Assembly: GCA_900239685.1 (NCBI GenBank)
Contig: OENT01000095.1
Coordinates: forward strand, 1-64,000
DNA: 64,000 nt
From: Rotaria macrura
Lineage: Eukaryota; Rotifera; Eurotatoria; Philodinida; Philodinidae
Reading direction: 5' to 3'
Position 1 is the stretch's first letter, and each line of letters opens with the position of its first letter. Below the pieces are notes generated by a model. The model ran no database searches, was not told the DNA's origin, and saw only the letters and a program-made list of their open reading frames with translations. Below are positions 48,414 through 63,100 of the stretch, in pieces. Made by a program: the position numbers and the translations under genes.

Positions 48414-50831
48414 TTTGTAATGCTAAGGTTAACAAACAAATGTTTTATGCATGTGTTTAAATGTTTGACAACAGCATTGAGAACAATTTTTAAACGTCAC
48501 TATCGTCAAGTGGCCAATTGAATGTAATTGCCAAATATTGGTTGCTTCCATTGGCAAGTGTCAATGAAGATTATTAATTCTCTTTTTTTCTTCTTTCAAA
48601 CAAGAAGTTTATATGTTGATAGTTAGTACAGTTCAGTCAGTTCTAGTTAAAAGACAAATTTCGTGAAATGACCTATAAATAATTGAAACACACGTAAATA
48701 GACATTGTTGACGTCGCTGCAATGGTGTTTCTATGACTTTGAAAAATATCTATCTAAAACATTCTACAGAAGAAAAAAATCTATATAGACACTTAAGCGA
48801 AACTGCTTCAGGCACTTATGTTTCTGTTTTTGATCCAATAAATTTATTCATATGGTAATCGATGAAACTACAATATATATATATATATGTGCAAATTAAC
48901 TTGAAGTAAAATGTTTGTTTAACATTGACAACTCGAATAAAATGACTCGAACTTTTTTCCTATAAATCATCAGTAAAAGATGCACACCATATTTAAAAAT
49001 CAATCGAATTCAACAGATGTCATTATCAAATAGTTCATATTGCAGTGCATTAAAAACGCTCTTTCCTCTCTGTTTTATTGCTGTTTGTATAATCCAATGA
49101 AAGCATCGGTCAGTACTATCATCGTCCATCATCATCATCGTTTCCCCCTCTCTCTCTCTCTCTCTCTCTTTCTCTTCGTCTTCTTCTTTCTCCGTTTTTC
49201 TTTATTTATTTTTGTGATCGATCTAATGTTCATGTTAGACAATTCTCGTAAGATTTCTAAAATGCTACTAAAAGTTCATTAAGTAAGTAGAAACAAGATC
49301 ATTATACTAAAGATAGGAATTTTTTTCTGAAACAGAAGATTTCTTTTGAGAAAGTAGAATTTAAAAATTTTTCCGTTAAACATGTCTAATGTGTATCTGA
49401 TTGTCTGTGAATGTTCGTGAACTGAAGTGTCATGTGAATGACTTTTGAGTGGTGATGTTCGATGGTCATTCCGTTTATCTATATATTTATTCTGCATATT
49501 GTCTTTAGTTTCTTTTCATCATTCTCATCGATTGTAACACACGTGTGCATTAGTATTACTACTACTAAGCTTCATAGTTACACTCTTGTGCCATATTCAT
49601 TGAACAATACCATTCACACGTATTATAAAAGTTGATTAAATTGATTCAGTGACACACTGAAGCCACTAGTTTGTGTCAACAATGCACTTCTCTCTGTCTG
49701 TCTCTCTCTCTCTCTCTGTTTCTTATTCAGTATGTATACATACATCAAGAATTTATTCTTTGTTGAAATTATCACCATCTTTTGTTCACGTAGGAGAAAA
49801 ATGGAACAGTTATTATATGATGATGAATAGAGATTGTGCTCTTTACTTTTAATGCAGATTTTTTCCTTCATCGAGTATAACACGTTGAGAAAGAAAGCAA
49901 GAGTAAAAATGTGTATCATAAAAATTAAACAAGTCCATGAACCTTAAGAAAAGGGAGATCATGATCATATTTCAATCATCAATAAAAAGAAAGGTGAGCG
50001 AATCAAAAGGTAACACATTTTCTATGCTCGAAAAAACCTATATCTATTCATGAATAGACGCCCTAATAGATTATTTATGATTAGCATAATATGACTAACT
50101 TGTTCATTATTGAGTCATGCTTCTTTTGCTTTGAATAGTATTACTCATAATGAATCATTAAGATAATATCGAGTTGAAGAAGCTTGTTTATGATTTATTT
50201 TTTACAATTTTTTTGGTACTATTGCTTTTAATCGAAGGACAAAGGAGCAAAAAATTTTCTTTTGTGTTAAGTGAATGTTGTAAATTTAAGTAAACAGACT
50301 GATTGTATCTGTCATTGAAAGAAACTTTACAGTAAACTGTATGTTTCTCTCTCTCTCTCACTATTTATCTTTCCGTGTGTCTACGTACAAATGAATTTCA
50401 ACGATTAATTATTTTCTTTAATCGTTTGATTTTCGTTCATGTTTCCTTTTATAAACTATATAATACTATGAAAAATATTTACTTTAACTGATTTATATGA
50501 CATAAGAATTGAATTAGTACAATATAGAAACAAGTCTAAATGAATACTCTTTTGACTGTAGGAGTTCTTCATTAAAAAATGTTAAAATTGTATGTGTTGA
50601 CCTTTTAGATTAAGTTAATATTCAAATATATGCAAGGAAAATAACAACACAACGGCGACTTTAACTGATGAAAGCGGGACATTATTATTGTCCCAATGGC
50701 AAATGACTAGTTTTATACGATCAACATCAAGTTTAAATTCAACTGAAACGCTTGAAAAAGTATGCCGAAAAAGTCGGAAAAAAATTTTTCAAAGCAAACT
50801 TGTTCTCTAGAGTATTGGAAGTCTTGACAAA
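48414..50831. other. Intergenic region between divergent ASB-like and FMNL genes
   Basis: No supported coding frame. Contains CT microsatellites at about 49150-49170, 49690-49717 and 50347-50360 and a TA run at about 48872-48887. An acceptor-like ttctctag at about 50804-50811 precedes the FMNL ATG, so a non-coding FMNL exon probably lies in this region. Confidence 0.5.
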
Positions 50832-53800
50832 ATGAATCAGCTGAGACCGGATGATCGAACACTAGAAGATTTATTTCAAAAAACTATCGTAAGTTTCTTT
50901 TCAGTTTCTTGTTGTAATCAGAGTTGTCATCAATGAAAAATCACATTTAGGCAACGATGGATTTGCCGCCGGACAAAATGAAAATGTTACGTGAATTTCC
51001 AGCAGAAAAGAAATGGGATATTATACGAGATCGAGTATGAAAAATATTGATTCTTTCAATTTATCATTAGTTCGTTTAGGATCAAGTAATCGCTAAGCAT
51101 CCACCAGAATATTACATTGATGGTTTACAAACCTATATACGTGGTGCTAATCTTGTTGAAAAAGCTTCAACTCTAGTATTGAAAACATCTAACTGGACTT
51201 CTGATGTGTTGAATTTAACGTTTGTTTTTCTATTTTTATAGAAAAAAAAACAACCCGTCGAGCTTTCAACACAATTACTTTCAAGCTTAGAAATTTCATT
51301 ACGTACGAATAATATTGGGTAAAACATAGGATACTGTTGACTATTGAAAACAAAATATTGTATTCAACGACGTTTTGCATCTCTCTTTAGATGGGTACAT
51401 GACTTTCTCAATCTATCCAATAAAGGTCTCGATGTGTTACTAGATTATTTGAAAACTTCATTAGAATTGATGCGGTAAGTTGGATCGCACATGACATAGA
51501 ACATGATACTTGATTGTTAGAATATATACAATTTAATTCAACATAATCGAATGCTGATGGACAAAAAACATTATTTATTTTCTTCTTTTATTCTTTAGCG
51601 AAGTTGAAACTTCAAATGAATTCAGTATTTCATCGGTAATCAATGGAAATAATCATTATTCAGATGAAAATTCTATTGCAACATTGAAACGAACAACACT
51701 AGGTCGATCGGACGCTAAACGTTTACATCGCAAGATAAAAAAATATCAAATTGGTGAAGCTACTGATGATGTTCGATTATGTATTATGTGTCTTCGGGCT
51801 ATTATGAATAATCAAGTAAATTTCGTCTTTTTTTAAAGGTTTCATCACAAAGATAGAAAACGGATATATTGCTTGCTTTCTTTTACGTTTTCTTTATTCA
51901 TTCAAGGAAACCCTAGGTAATCTATTCATTGTTATGATGAAATAAGTTCTAATCATAATAACATTCAATTCTCCTATGAATTATGTCATACCGATGAAAT
52001 AACTTATATATAATGTAAAAGCTAGTTATTATTCTAGAGAGGAGACAGAGAGTCTGTTGAACGAGTGTCTATGATTCGCCTGGTTAAGACTAACTATTGA
52101 AATGAATCGATGAAATACTTAAATTTGAACTTTTTAACAAAACTAAATTAATTATGTAGCTCGCCTATTCAAAACATTCGATAATTTTATATTCTTGTAC
52201 TACAAAGTAACTTATTTTCCTTCGAGGTTACATTGCAAGGAATACAAAGATTGTAAATGCTCACTCCCTTAACAATGGAAGTTTCATATCGGAGATTAAA
52301 GAAGAATGTTTTCACGAGAATGAACTTTTAATCATAGAGGAGGACAACAATCATCGGGTAAGTTTCCATAGAAATAGAGAGAAACATGTTCTGCTAGCAA
52401 AGTTCGTGGATAGGTACAACAGTCACTGGGCAAATTTTTCGAATGTGGTTCTCGCTTCATAATATGGGTGCACAAGGGACATGGGATGATTTCGAAAAGG
52501 AAAACAGGAGTCCTGCCAATATTTCCTATCTAGTTAGATGAGACAATAATGTTCTGAATTCATCAACAACAGAAAGTTTTCAGATAATCGATGTTTCAAA
52601 GAAGATAAATTCTTCGTTGCGAGCTTTTCTTAAAAACTATGTTCGACGTAGTTTGTAGTAATTAAATGAAATGAAGAGATGAGATATTAAGTTTCGATGT
52701 ATATTTTACAGGCAGAGATTCATGTCAACGATGATGAATAGTAATCAATCGATTGGCCACAATCGTCAAACGTATTATCTTCAGTTATAGAATTTTTCTG
52801 ATGACAGGTTGTTTTTTCTGTCGATCTGCATAGAATAAAAAAAAGAGCAGAAATTTATTTTTTCTAATTTGGCTACCCCAATAGCAATCAATCAAATAAA
52901 AACTGTCTAAAGGCGAAAATAGTCAAAGCAGATATAGACATCATCTCGTTCATTGAATCTTATTTGTTTACCAATCAACAAGATGAGAAATGCAATGTAA
53001 AATTCTCTCAGATCATCCCTAATGTCTTCCAGTCTCAGTTACAGAACCCTGACACAGTCACTGAAAACAAATCATTCTGAAAGAATAGGAAATGCCTCTA
53101 TTGTTCTAACCATTATCGGAGTATAAGTATTGGAACGGAATAAAAAACATTTTCTTCGTCTATTTTTGTTCTCTGTATAATCAAAGAAACAATTATTCGA
53201 AGTCAAATAGAGACATTTGAAATTTCATGCACCCGATAGAGAAAGACTGACTCTATTGAAATCTATATCTGACAATTTTCAAAACATAATCTGGAAACTA
53301 GAAGTAAATAGCACAAAGTACTTTTATTTAGTGAGACTTTGTCTAACTAAAATATGTATTTCATCACGCAGAGAATTTCAGACTAAATCAATTTTAATAT
53401 TATTATACTTCATATTTCATAGTAAACATTTACATTTAAAACTAATTCCACACACGTTTAGATCTTTATTCATCTAATACACTTAATCAAACACGCCGTA
53501 TCAATATTATCAGATGCTTAGCGATGGTAGACTTACGTTTGACTTTGTTTGAAGACAATTGTCAACTTGGAAAAGCACTTTTATTATGTTCTGTTAAGAA
53601 TCACATAATATAAGAGTATGAATATACCAAGAGTTCGCCGTCTCTTAAATCTGATATTTTTCCAAATCAATTTATGAAAGCAGTATTACGATAAACATAG
53701 ACTATTAAAACCAATGATTTGAATACGATGAGATGAATTTTAAATAGGAAAACCAATCTCTTGACATCATAATTACAATGTGCTGAAAATCATGAGTTTT

Positions 53801-56800
53801 ATTGGTGGACAGTTCCTCGGAGGATTGGAAGTTGAGTACATAGCCTGTGTGCTGAAACGTTTGCTTGAAAATCACTCACCCACTACATTAGAATGTAATT
53901 ATTTCAATCGAAAACAAATATATAGTTATATTCGTTAGTGACCTATTTTCAAAAAAAAAGCACATAGAAAAACATATGCGACCTACAATAATATTCGTAC
54001 CGCTAGCATGTTTCTTATACATTTCATGATTGATTCAATCCTTATCAGTACGATGAAAAATCGACTCTAGAAAATTGTATGCAGACATAGAAGCAGCTGT
54101 TCGTAAAACAGTACTATCAACCATGCGAAACATTATTGTTGACTGCTTTTTATTTGAGCCATTAAAATTTCAGAGACGAGAGAACAGCCTAGATCTTCAG
54201 TGTTTGAGAACGCATCTTTGATTTAATTAGACGTAAACTATTCATAAGATGTGAGTACAAAGATTCTATTCTAAACCATTTCTCTTAGCAAGCCGAAATC
54301 TCTCATGAAAAGTTGGATGTTATTTACCTTAGTGCAATAACGAACAAAGTGGAAAAGATCATTTGGGATCAAATGAATTATTCGAAAATTACCTCCAAAC
54401 GTTACAAAAATGTTTTGGAGAACATTTAGATAACAATCAGACACAAATCTTTCGTTTCAGGCGTCAAATAAAACTGTAGGAAAATAGTCATTCACAGGAA
54501 GGCATGTGAATTCAATGTATCTGAAGATGAAATGATGAACTCAGTAAGTGCTTCAGGGTCTATTATGAATTTTGCTGAAATTATATTCGGTGTACGTAGT
54601 TTTCATGATATTTACTAATTTGTTTCTTTTAATCTATTAGATAACGTAGGTAGATAAACTAATTCGATGAGACTAATAAAAGTTATTCATGTGAAAAGTC
54701 AGCCATACAATTAACTTTTCACATATAACTGTGCAAAAAGAATATCAATCAAAGAAATAACATTTGTCAAGAAAGATATTTTTATGTTGATTGTGCATGT
54801 TCTACGTTGCCTTAGATAGCTTAACTACATTCGAACATTTTCTAAGTATTTTCTAATTATAATACTTGAAAAAATGTTGAATGATCATTGCTAAAATTTT
54901 TTGCTTATGGATTTTCAATCTGATTATGATATTTAGAATGGTTATAGATTGAAGTTAAACTTCTGAAAGAATATGATCCTGTTAAGAATTGTTTTTTTTT
55001 GTACAAATAGATTTAATCTGTTGATAATGAACTCTGATGAACTCTTTTCATTCTTATCTTAGAATGGATTTAATCTTGTTATTCAACATCCGTCTGCTTT
55101 GAATTACATCACACTTAGTTTACAACATAAAAATTATCGGTAACGTTTATTTTATAAGTTAAATTTAACCGTGACGACATTTTTTTTGTTCGCAGATGTA
55201 AAGCATTGATTTTAGAATTACTTGCTGCCGTATGTTTAGTGGAACTAGGCCATGATGTAGTTCTAGCAGCATTCGACAATTTTCGTATTGTAAATAATTT
55301 TTTATTCTTTCTATGAAATAAGAAAAAACATTAGATTAAACTTATGTGTTGACAGGAATGTCAAGAAAAGCATCGTTTTGAAATCCTGATGAAATCATTT
55401 ACACAACCGCTCGACTTTAATGTTGATTATATGGTAAAATAAAGCTAGCGGTTAAATTTTCCATTACTGTTGTTTGGCTTTCACTCTAGGTTGCTTGTAT
55501 GCAGTTCATCAATATTATTGTACATTCAGTGCAAGATATGAATTATCGTGTGTATTTACAAGAAGAATTCAAATTACTTGGTTTGGATGAATGTCTCAAA
55601 GTAGATTGTGTTGATTTTGAAAATTTTATTTTCGAATTTGCTTCATTTTTAGAAATATTTGGAAATTCATGGTGAATGTGATCTATTTATATTACAAATA
55701 CATGCCTTTCTTGATAATTATTTTGATGTTGGACAATTACTTGAAGATTCAGAGACCAAACAGCAAGCCATAGCAAAAGTATCCGAATTAGAAGAGCAAT
55801 TGGGAATTGTAAGATAAAATAATCTTAACAGCAATTATTTTTACGTCTCCCATTAATTAGGTGAATGAACGAATGCAAGAACTTGAAAGTGGAAATTCAA
55901 CTAAGATTGGTAGGAAAAGAAGTATTCACTTTTCCCTTTCTAGAACGATGATCTATTTTTATTTCAAAGCTGAATTGCAAAAGGCATTATCTTTCGTCGA
56001 AGAACAAATGGAGAATGTGAAAGTAACTGGAATAGCTTATCAACCTATGCATGTCGATATATTTCTTATATTAATAGAAAGAACGTGACGATATTTCACA
56101 TACGTTAAATATATTGAGACAAAGTCAACAAGAACGCGGTATGTTTAATTTTGAATAAGTTTAGGAAAGCACCATTCAAAATTGACTTTCTACTTCTGGG
56201 TACCTAGAATTAATCTAAAGGGAATCCTCGATTCACCACTTACTCTGAAAATAAATTCAGTTCTTCTAGCTTTTTCTTATATGGGTAGGATAGGGCACAT
56301 CTATATTATACGTTGCTCGGAGAGAAACTTTGAAAACGGTAGATAAACGATAATCTATGATTAAGTTTGATTTCTTTTCAGTTTGAAAGCATCTATCGAA
56401 ATATAAACAGCTGAATTTTCGAAAATAATTAAAACTAGATCATGAGAAATACGCTCAGATCGAAAGTGATGTTTAGTTTAACTTAAAAATGTCGATTTCC
56501 CAAAATCTTCAGTTCAATATGGTTTTGCTGACTGAAAAGTTGGTTTGAAAAATATCTATGCCGATATGTTTAAGACCAATCTTTTATCACGTGTATATCT
56601 CTAGTAAGTGCCGAGTGAAATTATTGTAGCTCTACAGAGAAGAATATGAATACATAAACCAGACTTATGGCTTCTCCATTATATCAAGCACATGCCTATT
56701 CGTTCTCGTACGTTTAACATCATTAGTCTTACTATTTCATAAGACACGCTGTCACTATGACTATAACTATAGACCTTGGTTTTTTGATCTTGATAGATGT

Positions 56801-59800
56801 AAATAGTTCAGCAAAAGTTTTATTTTGAAAACAATCTTCGTCTTTTATCTTGTGTAAAACTTGTTACTGGCGTATTTGAAAGATATAGATTTTATTAGTA
56901 TGCATCTGCTGATCTTCGATTTACAGATAGCACCGCTTTATACTGTATGTTCTTCAATATCTTTTCTTAGAGATTTGGTCATTATGTGCGCATACATATA
57001 TATATATATTGTCGAAGATGCCCTTTTTGTTTTCTCATGAGAATATGTTATGCATAATATTTCATCGATGGGAGAACGTTTCAGCTATTATAGTGATTTG
57101 TATCGACTGGAAACAATCTAGGTTGGGAATCTTGGTTTAAGTTGATTAATGTGATACTTAATACTTCATTCTATTTGGCGTCATAACTAATCTTTGCACT
57201 GAACTGTTACTGGATGTAAAGAGAAACTTGAGAGCAATAGTGACGAACTCTAACAACTTCTTTTGCGAGGAAAAACAATGTATTGTATAGTTCCAAGTTA
57301 ACTATGACCACTTCGAGCAATTTTTGAAGGGCAAGTTTACTGCTACAGAGGTATTGATTTCTCAACACTAGTCTTATTTTTCGATGAATGACGTTGTGCT
57401 TCATAGGAGATTTGATAAGTTGATTTTTGAATTTAAACTTCACAGTGAATGTAGAAATAGATCTGAACGCCAAATACTTTTTAGCGAAGGATTCAGATCT
57501 TGTTATTGTTACTATTCAAAGGTGTAACTATGACAATAAATTGTCTTCTATATCACTCATTTACAGTTGTCGATCAGATGTTACGAATTTGGGAAACAGA
57601 ATCTATACTGAAATCTGTTTCCATGTCGAATTTCAACTAGATATTGACTAATAAGTTTTTCTCAATTACATACATGAAGTGGTGACATCCGGAAAATTTT
57701 TTGAAATATTGATAACGTCTCGTGAAATACATCATGCATCTTTCTGGAAGTCAAAATCAGCCAAAGTTTGATAGGTTGTATTCTTTAGACAATATTCTTA
57801 TGACATGCCAGCGACCTACTTATCAGAAGCAATTTATTCATTGTATATCGAACTGTTAGAATTTATATTCTTGGAATCATGTCAAATTTACGCATGATTC
57901 CTAGAATATTTTTCGTTCAGCTGTATAGTTAAGAAAATTTTTATTGCTCATACATTTTATAGGTTCGTTGAATGGTTCATCATCATCCATATCATCGGCA
58001 CCACCTGGTGCACCTACAAGTGGATCAAATTATTCAAACAATAGGACATCTACGCTATGCAATGGCCCACCACCACCTCCACCGCCACCACCACCACCAC
58101 CTCCTCCAAGTAGAATTGATTTCTCTGCCCTTAGTATTTCACTTCGTTTTTCCTTCTATAGATTTCATCCCACCACCTCCACCACCTGGACCGGTAAAAA
58201 ACTTTGTATCACAATTTGAGCATTCTCTTTAGATTCTATGTCTTTTTTTAAGCCTCCTCCTATGTTTGGTGTTCCACCACCACCACCGGGAATGCTTGAC
58301 CCACCACCCGGATCGATGACAATAAAAAAGAAAATTGAAACTAAATATAAATTACCGAACCTGAATTGGACATCACTAAAGCCAGGACAAGTTCGTGGAA
58401 CTGTATTTTCTGAACTTGACGATGAGAAATATTTTAAAGTAAGGGAGAAGAACTGATTTCGTTTTTTAAATTCAAATATTTTGTTTGTCCTTTCGTTTGT
58501 ATCTTTATTAGTTAATCGATTTCGATACATTTGAAGAATTATTTAAAACGGGCTCCGGTCGCCCAATTAATCAAAATAGTGTTAGTCCGCATTTAAAGCA
58601 AAAATTTGTCAAAATTCCGGAAAGCTTAACATTACTCGACCCACAACGACAACGAAATTTAGGTAATCCAGCGAATCGAAAAAGTGATTCATTCTTGTTT
58701 AGTATTGAACAAAATTTTTTCTTGACTATGGTCAGAGCCATAAACTACTGAATGACCTAGGAAGATATTTAAATGATATATTCGAAGATAATAAATGTTG
58801 ACTGTATGCAATATTCGAGATACCTTTGAGAAAATATTCTATTTATCTACCTATAGGCTGAGCTCTACGAAAAACTTCTAGCCAAATGTATTACTAAGAG
58901 ATTGTTATGTAATTACCATAGTAGTAATTAGTAAAATATCTGCAACTTTCTAAGAAGTTTCATCAGGATAGACCTGATTATGAGACTTCAAATTTACAAA
59001 ATTATTTTCATACCGGTAAAACTCCGTTGTTAGTTGTGTCATACAATTCTTTTTTACTTGTCAATAAAACGTCTCTGTTTCAAGTCACTTTCGATTTATG
59101 TTCGAATCATTATTCATTCTAAACTTGATGGTTCGTCAGTTTTTTGGACTTGAAACATATTACTATTGATAGTTAAAGGTAATAAATTCAATTCAAATTT
59201 TGTAATGTATACTTGATTTGTATCAAGTCGATAGAATGAAAAACAAACGTGTTTTAAATCTTCCTTAGCCTCGTGACTTAATTGCCAATGATTGACCATG
59301 AAATTTTCTTTTCTTTTCAGCCATTGCTCGACGAAAGCTTGACCTTGATGTGAATACAATCATACGTGCACTGAATAAGTATGAATCTATCTCATGTTTA
59401 ACAAGAAAAATTGACCATGCAGTTGTTTTTTCTTTCGTATTTCTTTTATTTAGTCTTGATTTAAAAGTTTTGACTACTGATACAATCGATATATTGCAAC
59501 ATTTTATTCCAACTGAATCCGAGACGAAATCTTTCACGTCTTATTTATCTGATGGAAAATCAATAATGAATTTATCTGATGAGGATCGCTTTTTATATGG
59601 AGTAAAAACTATCAAACGACAATTTGAAAAAAGTCATGTCATATTTCTTTTTCTTTTCTAAAGCTTTCTAAAATAGAGCGATTAGCACAGAAGTTAAATG
59701 TTGTCGCATTCATGGCTAATTTTAATGATATTCATCAAAATTTGACACCACAACTAAAAGCAATAATAACAGCATCAACAACATTGAAAACCAGTACAAG

Positions 59801-60154
59801 ATTTAAAAAACTTCTTGAAGTAATCAAAACAATAATCAATAGTTATATTTTTTTGTCTTTAACCATTGAACTTTCTATGCTAGATTGTACTTGCTTTTGG
59901 TAATTATATGAACAGTAGTAAGCGTGGCCCGGCTTATGGATTCAAATTAGCAAGCTTAGAAATCGTAAGAACAATATTCATAAATTTTGTCCTTTTCTTT
60001 TCATAGAATTCTCTTTCTTTGTAGTTATCGGATACAAGAACACATGATAAACGCTTAACATTACTACACTATATCGTTCAAACAGTTGAAGAACGTTTTT
60101 CTGATATATCAAACTTCTATATGGAACTTAAATCTTCTGAAAAAGCTGCACAAT
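50832..60154 (+). CDS. FMNL: Formin-like protein (FMNL/FRL), 5' part, 23 exons, runs off the window
   Basis: Exons: 50832-50888, 50951-51034, 51080-51175, 51242-51318, 51391-51474, 51599-51815, 55063-55139, 55196-55289, 55356-55433, 55490-55600, 55653-55808, 55861-55909, 55970-56022, 56078-56138, 57963-58109, 58162-58193, 58253-58438, 58512-58662, 59321-59378, 59454-59601, 59664-59819, 59884-59964, 60025-60154: 2383 nt, 794 codons, phases all consistent. Residues 1-375 form the GTPase-binding/FH3 region ([65 protein letters not shown]). A coiled coil follows (about 375-430), then a proline-rich FH1 (about 445-510), then FH2 from about 512 ([52 protein letters not shown]). FMNL formins nucleate and elongate actin filaments at the membrane downstream of Rac/Cdc42. 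The last FH2 helices and the DAD are missing because no further exon was found before 64000. Introns 6 (3247 bp) and 14 (1824 bp) are long. Exon 17 must start at 58253, after tttaag: the nearer acceptor at 58230 breaks the frame. Confidence 0.93.
51816..55062 (+). other. FMNL intron 6, no gene or element recognised
   Basis: 3247-bp AT-rich intron between ...MNNQ and NGFN. No coding frame or terminal inverted repeat was found by reading; the open frame at 53217-53477 lacks family features. Confidence 0.5.
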
Positions 60155-63100
60155 GTAAGACATTAATTTCTGATTCCTTCTTTTGTCACTTGTAATACTA
60201 GGAAATTTTTCTGAGCCTTGAAAATGGTTCTTAAGACAAGACTAAATGTACCAAGGCTTGAAATGGGTTAGCCTAGGCCAGTCCGATGAAATATTTTTCG
60301 GGAACTGGAAAGGCCAATGTTTTTGATCGGACTGACCCGCCATTTATTTTTTCAACTTTTTAGTAAACTATATACTGATTTTATGTACTAGACGTGATCA
60401 ACACTGATTTGACATAGAAGATGTATGTTAATTTCAGTGCAGGACCTTGAAAAATACACAAATTCCATGTAAGATGATGGCACAAACATTTATTTTGATA
60501 TATGTCATAGTTCATTGACAAAAATCTACATAGTGAATTGAAAATTACAAAAATTTGTTTTTCCTCTGTTAAAATGTTCCCTGTAGCCATTAAATTAGAC
60601 GTGCATTAAAATGAATGTCCATTTCATCCCGTCCCGGTTCATGTTTTTGATGTCTTTTTTTGCATAAAACTCGTAAATACTTAAAATTTTTGCAGTCTCT
60701 TGGAAGCATGATTAACATAATAAGGCAGCGCTATTGCTTCACCTGGTTGTGTGTCTCGTCTTCACAGAATCTGCTCTACTATGTGCAAGGATGGTATTAA
60801 CAAGCAAGAGAGTGCGATTGAGAGGAGAAATGTGTGGAAAATAGAATTCCATCGATATTAGCAGTTTTAAATAAAATTTTATCTCATCCTTCAACTCTGA
60901 TTCGAGTGAATTAAATCGGAAGCATAGTATTTTCTCGAAAAAATGATATTCTATAAATTTTGTTTCATTTTTCTAAGCAAAATTGTTCTCAGATGTTGAC
61001 CATTTTATGAGTTCGAGCGCACAAGCAAATGGCTCATGAGGCTAGAGAAAAATGCGAGTATCTCAATTTCAGAGATTCGTCTTCGAAATTTACATATCAA
61101 TTAATTCTTTTTTTCTTCTTGTTCACAAACTTCTTCAGATCACAAGAGAGCTCGGCGTACTGTTAAAATCGAAAAAAAAAACATTTTTTTACTCTGAAAT
61201 GTGGTGTACTTCGCATAGATGTAACTGAATTCATAAATTCTAGCATAGAATATCGTCGCATGTAGAACGAGCATTATCGAATAACGAAACCGTACAATAT
61301 ATTTCGTTTGCTTTACTCATAAAGCTATTCGACTCATTGTACCTTTTTAAATTTTTTCTTTTGAGACTTGGAACAAATCAAACTCGAAATAACACTGCAT
61401 AATTCCTCCGAAGTAAATTAATACTACCCAAGTGATCTAAAAATGTAACTGTAAAAAATATCTGTGTAAAAGATACTTTGTTTGCGTTCAGCTCGGGCTG
61501 AGCAACACTTAAGTCGGCCTGCTGGGACATGTCTAATTCCTGAGCCGCTCTGGGACAAGTATCGCCACGAAAATGTGACTTGCTTCGAGTCCTGGAATGT
61601 ATCATTCAAAAGCTTTAGTTCAGAATGATGAGAACTACTGCTTGTTTCTTCTACGAGTATTTCGTAGAAGAAGATCTTGATATTCATAATTAATATTCAA
61701 TAAGTCGAAATGAATAAAACCAAAGAACAAGTACAATTTTGATTACTTTTATGTATTCTTCACGATGGATAGATGAATAAACCACACGGTATATTAGATT
61801 GAACTTAGATAAATTAACATTTTTCTTCAAAATTATATACATGAGACGGATAGTAACATTTGAGTAAAATACTATTTTCTTTTTTCTATCAATTTTCGTG
61901 TTTTACGTCATTTAAATTCTAGGGTCAATTATTATGAAAGAAAAAGAAAAATAAGCATACTGATTTGATCGTCGTCATCACTAAAAATATCGGAAGCAGA
62001 CACATTTGAAGAATTCAGGAGTTAAAAAGCGGTAATTTTGTTTTTCTTCAACGCGTTGGACATGTAGACAAATGTCCGACTTTGGGCATTTTAACGGTTG
62101 ATAGATTTTTGACTTCAACTTCGATTAAGCGGATTGCGAAGTGAACGCGTTAAAACATAAAAATTCGGACACTTTTCATAAGTTTATTGGCGTTCAAGGA
62201 AAACCAATTTAACTGCATTGCACATAGTTCATAGTTTAACGCGTTTTAATTAGTAAATACATACTTCAGGGCAGATTCGAGGAAGCACACTTATACTTAT
62301 GAGGTAGCCAAATAATGATTAGAAAAAACTAACTTATATATAGATGATTTAAGTTTTCTATTTCTATTAAATATAATTTACATACACTGCCAGTGCCTCA
62401 ATGGTGAGAAACGATGGAGTTGAAAAACACAAATAACGATTTGATTGGATTTATTTTCTTTTTGGTTAAAATCAACTATGATGGCACTTTTTTAACTTTA
62501 TTTTTTTCAAATTTTTTAAAATGAAATAATGATTAAAATCAGTTCAATTTCTAAACATCGATTATAGTAGATATGCGATCGCTAATCAATTTCAACATGA
62601 CCGTTAGAGATAATATTTTAATTTCAAACCAAACATATCCAGTTTCAATCGAATTGTTTAATTTTTAATCGATTAAAACTTATGAATCGATGCTTATATA
62701 ATTTATCTTTTTCTTCGAACATAAATAGATACAACATGGTATAGGGTCTTGCAGTATGATATGTATCAGAGGTTCATCTAGTATGCTAATTACTGCTTTT
62801 CGAGACGAGAAGTTCGAAAAAGCACAAGCAGAACGAGTTATCACCTTAAAGCAGAGAGGGGTGCGTTTTAGGCTCACCAATATGAAAACTAATTTTTCGA
62901 AAGTTTAATTGATTCTAACCATTATTTTGAGGAGAAACCTTATTAAAATAGTACTATTTTAATCGATTTTTAATCATAGGCAATGGATAAAAATTAGATC
63001 TGTGCTACGTTGAAGTGATGGAATTCGAGTTCAGATAAAAGTGTCGTTTGTTAATTCGAAAGAAGTACATAGGATATGACTTTTCGAAATAAAGTGTCTA

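Noticed and set aside
58232-58252. Start of FMNL exon 17 at 58232 joined to exon 16
   Set aside because: Shifts the frame by one base; the acceptor after tttaag (58252) restores it.
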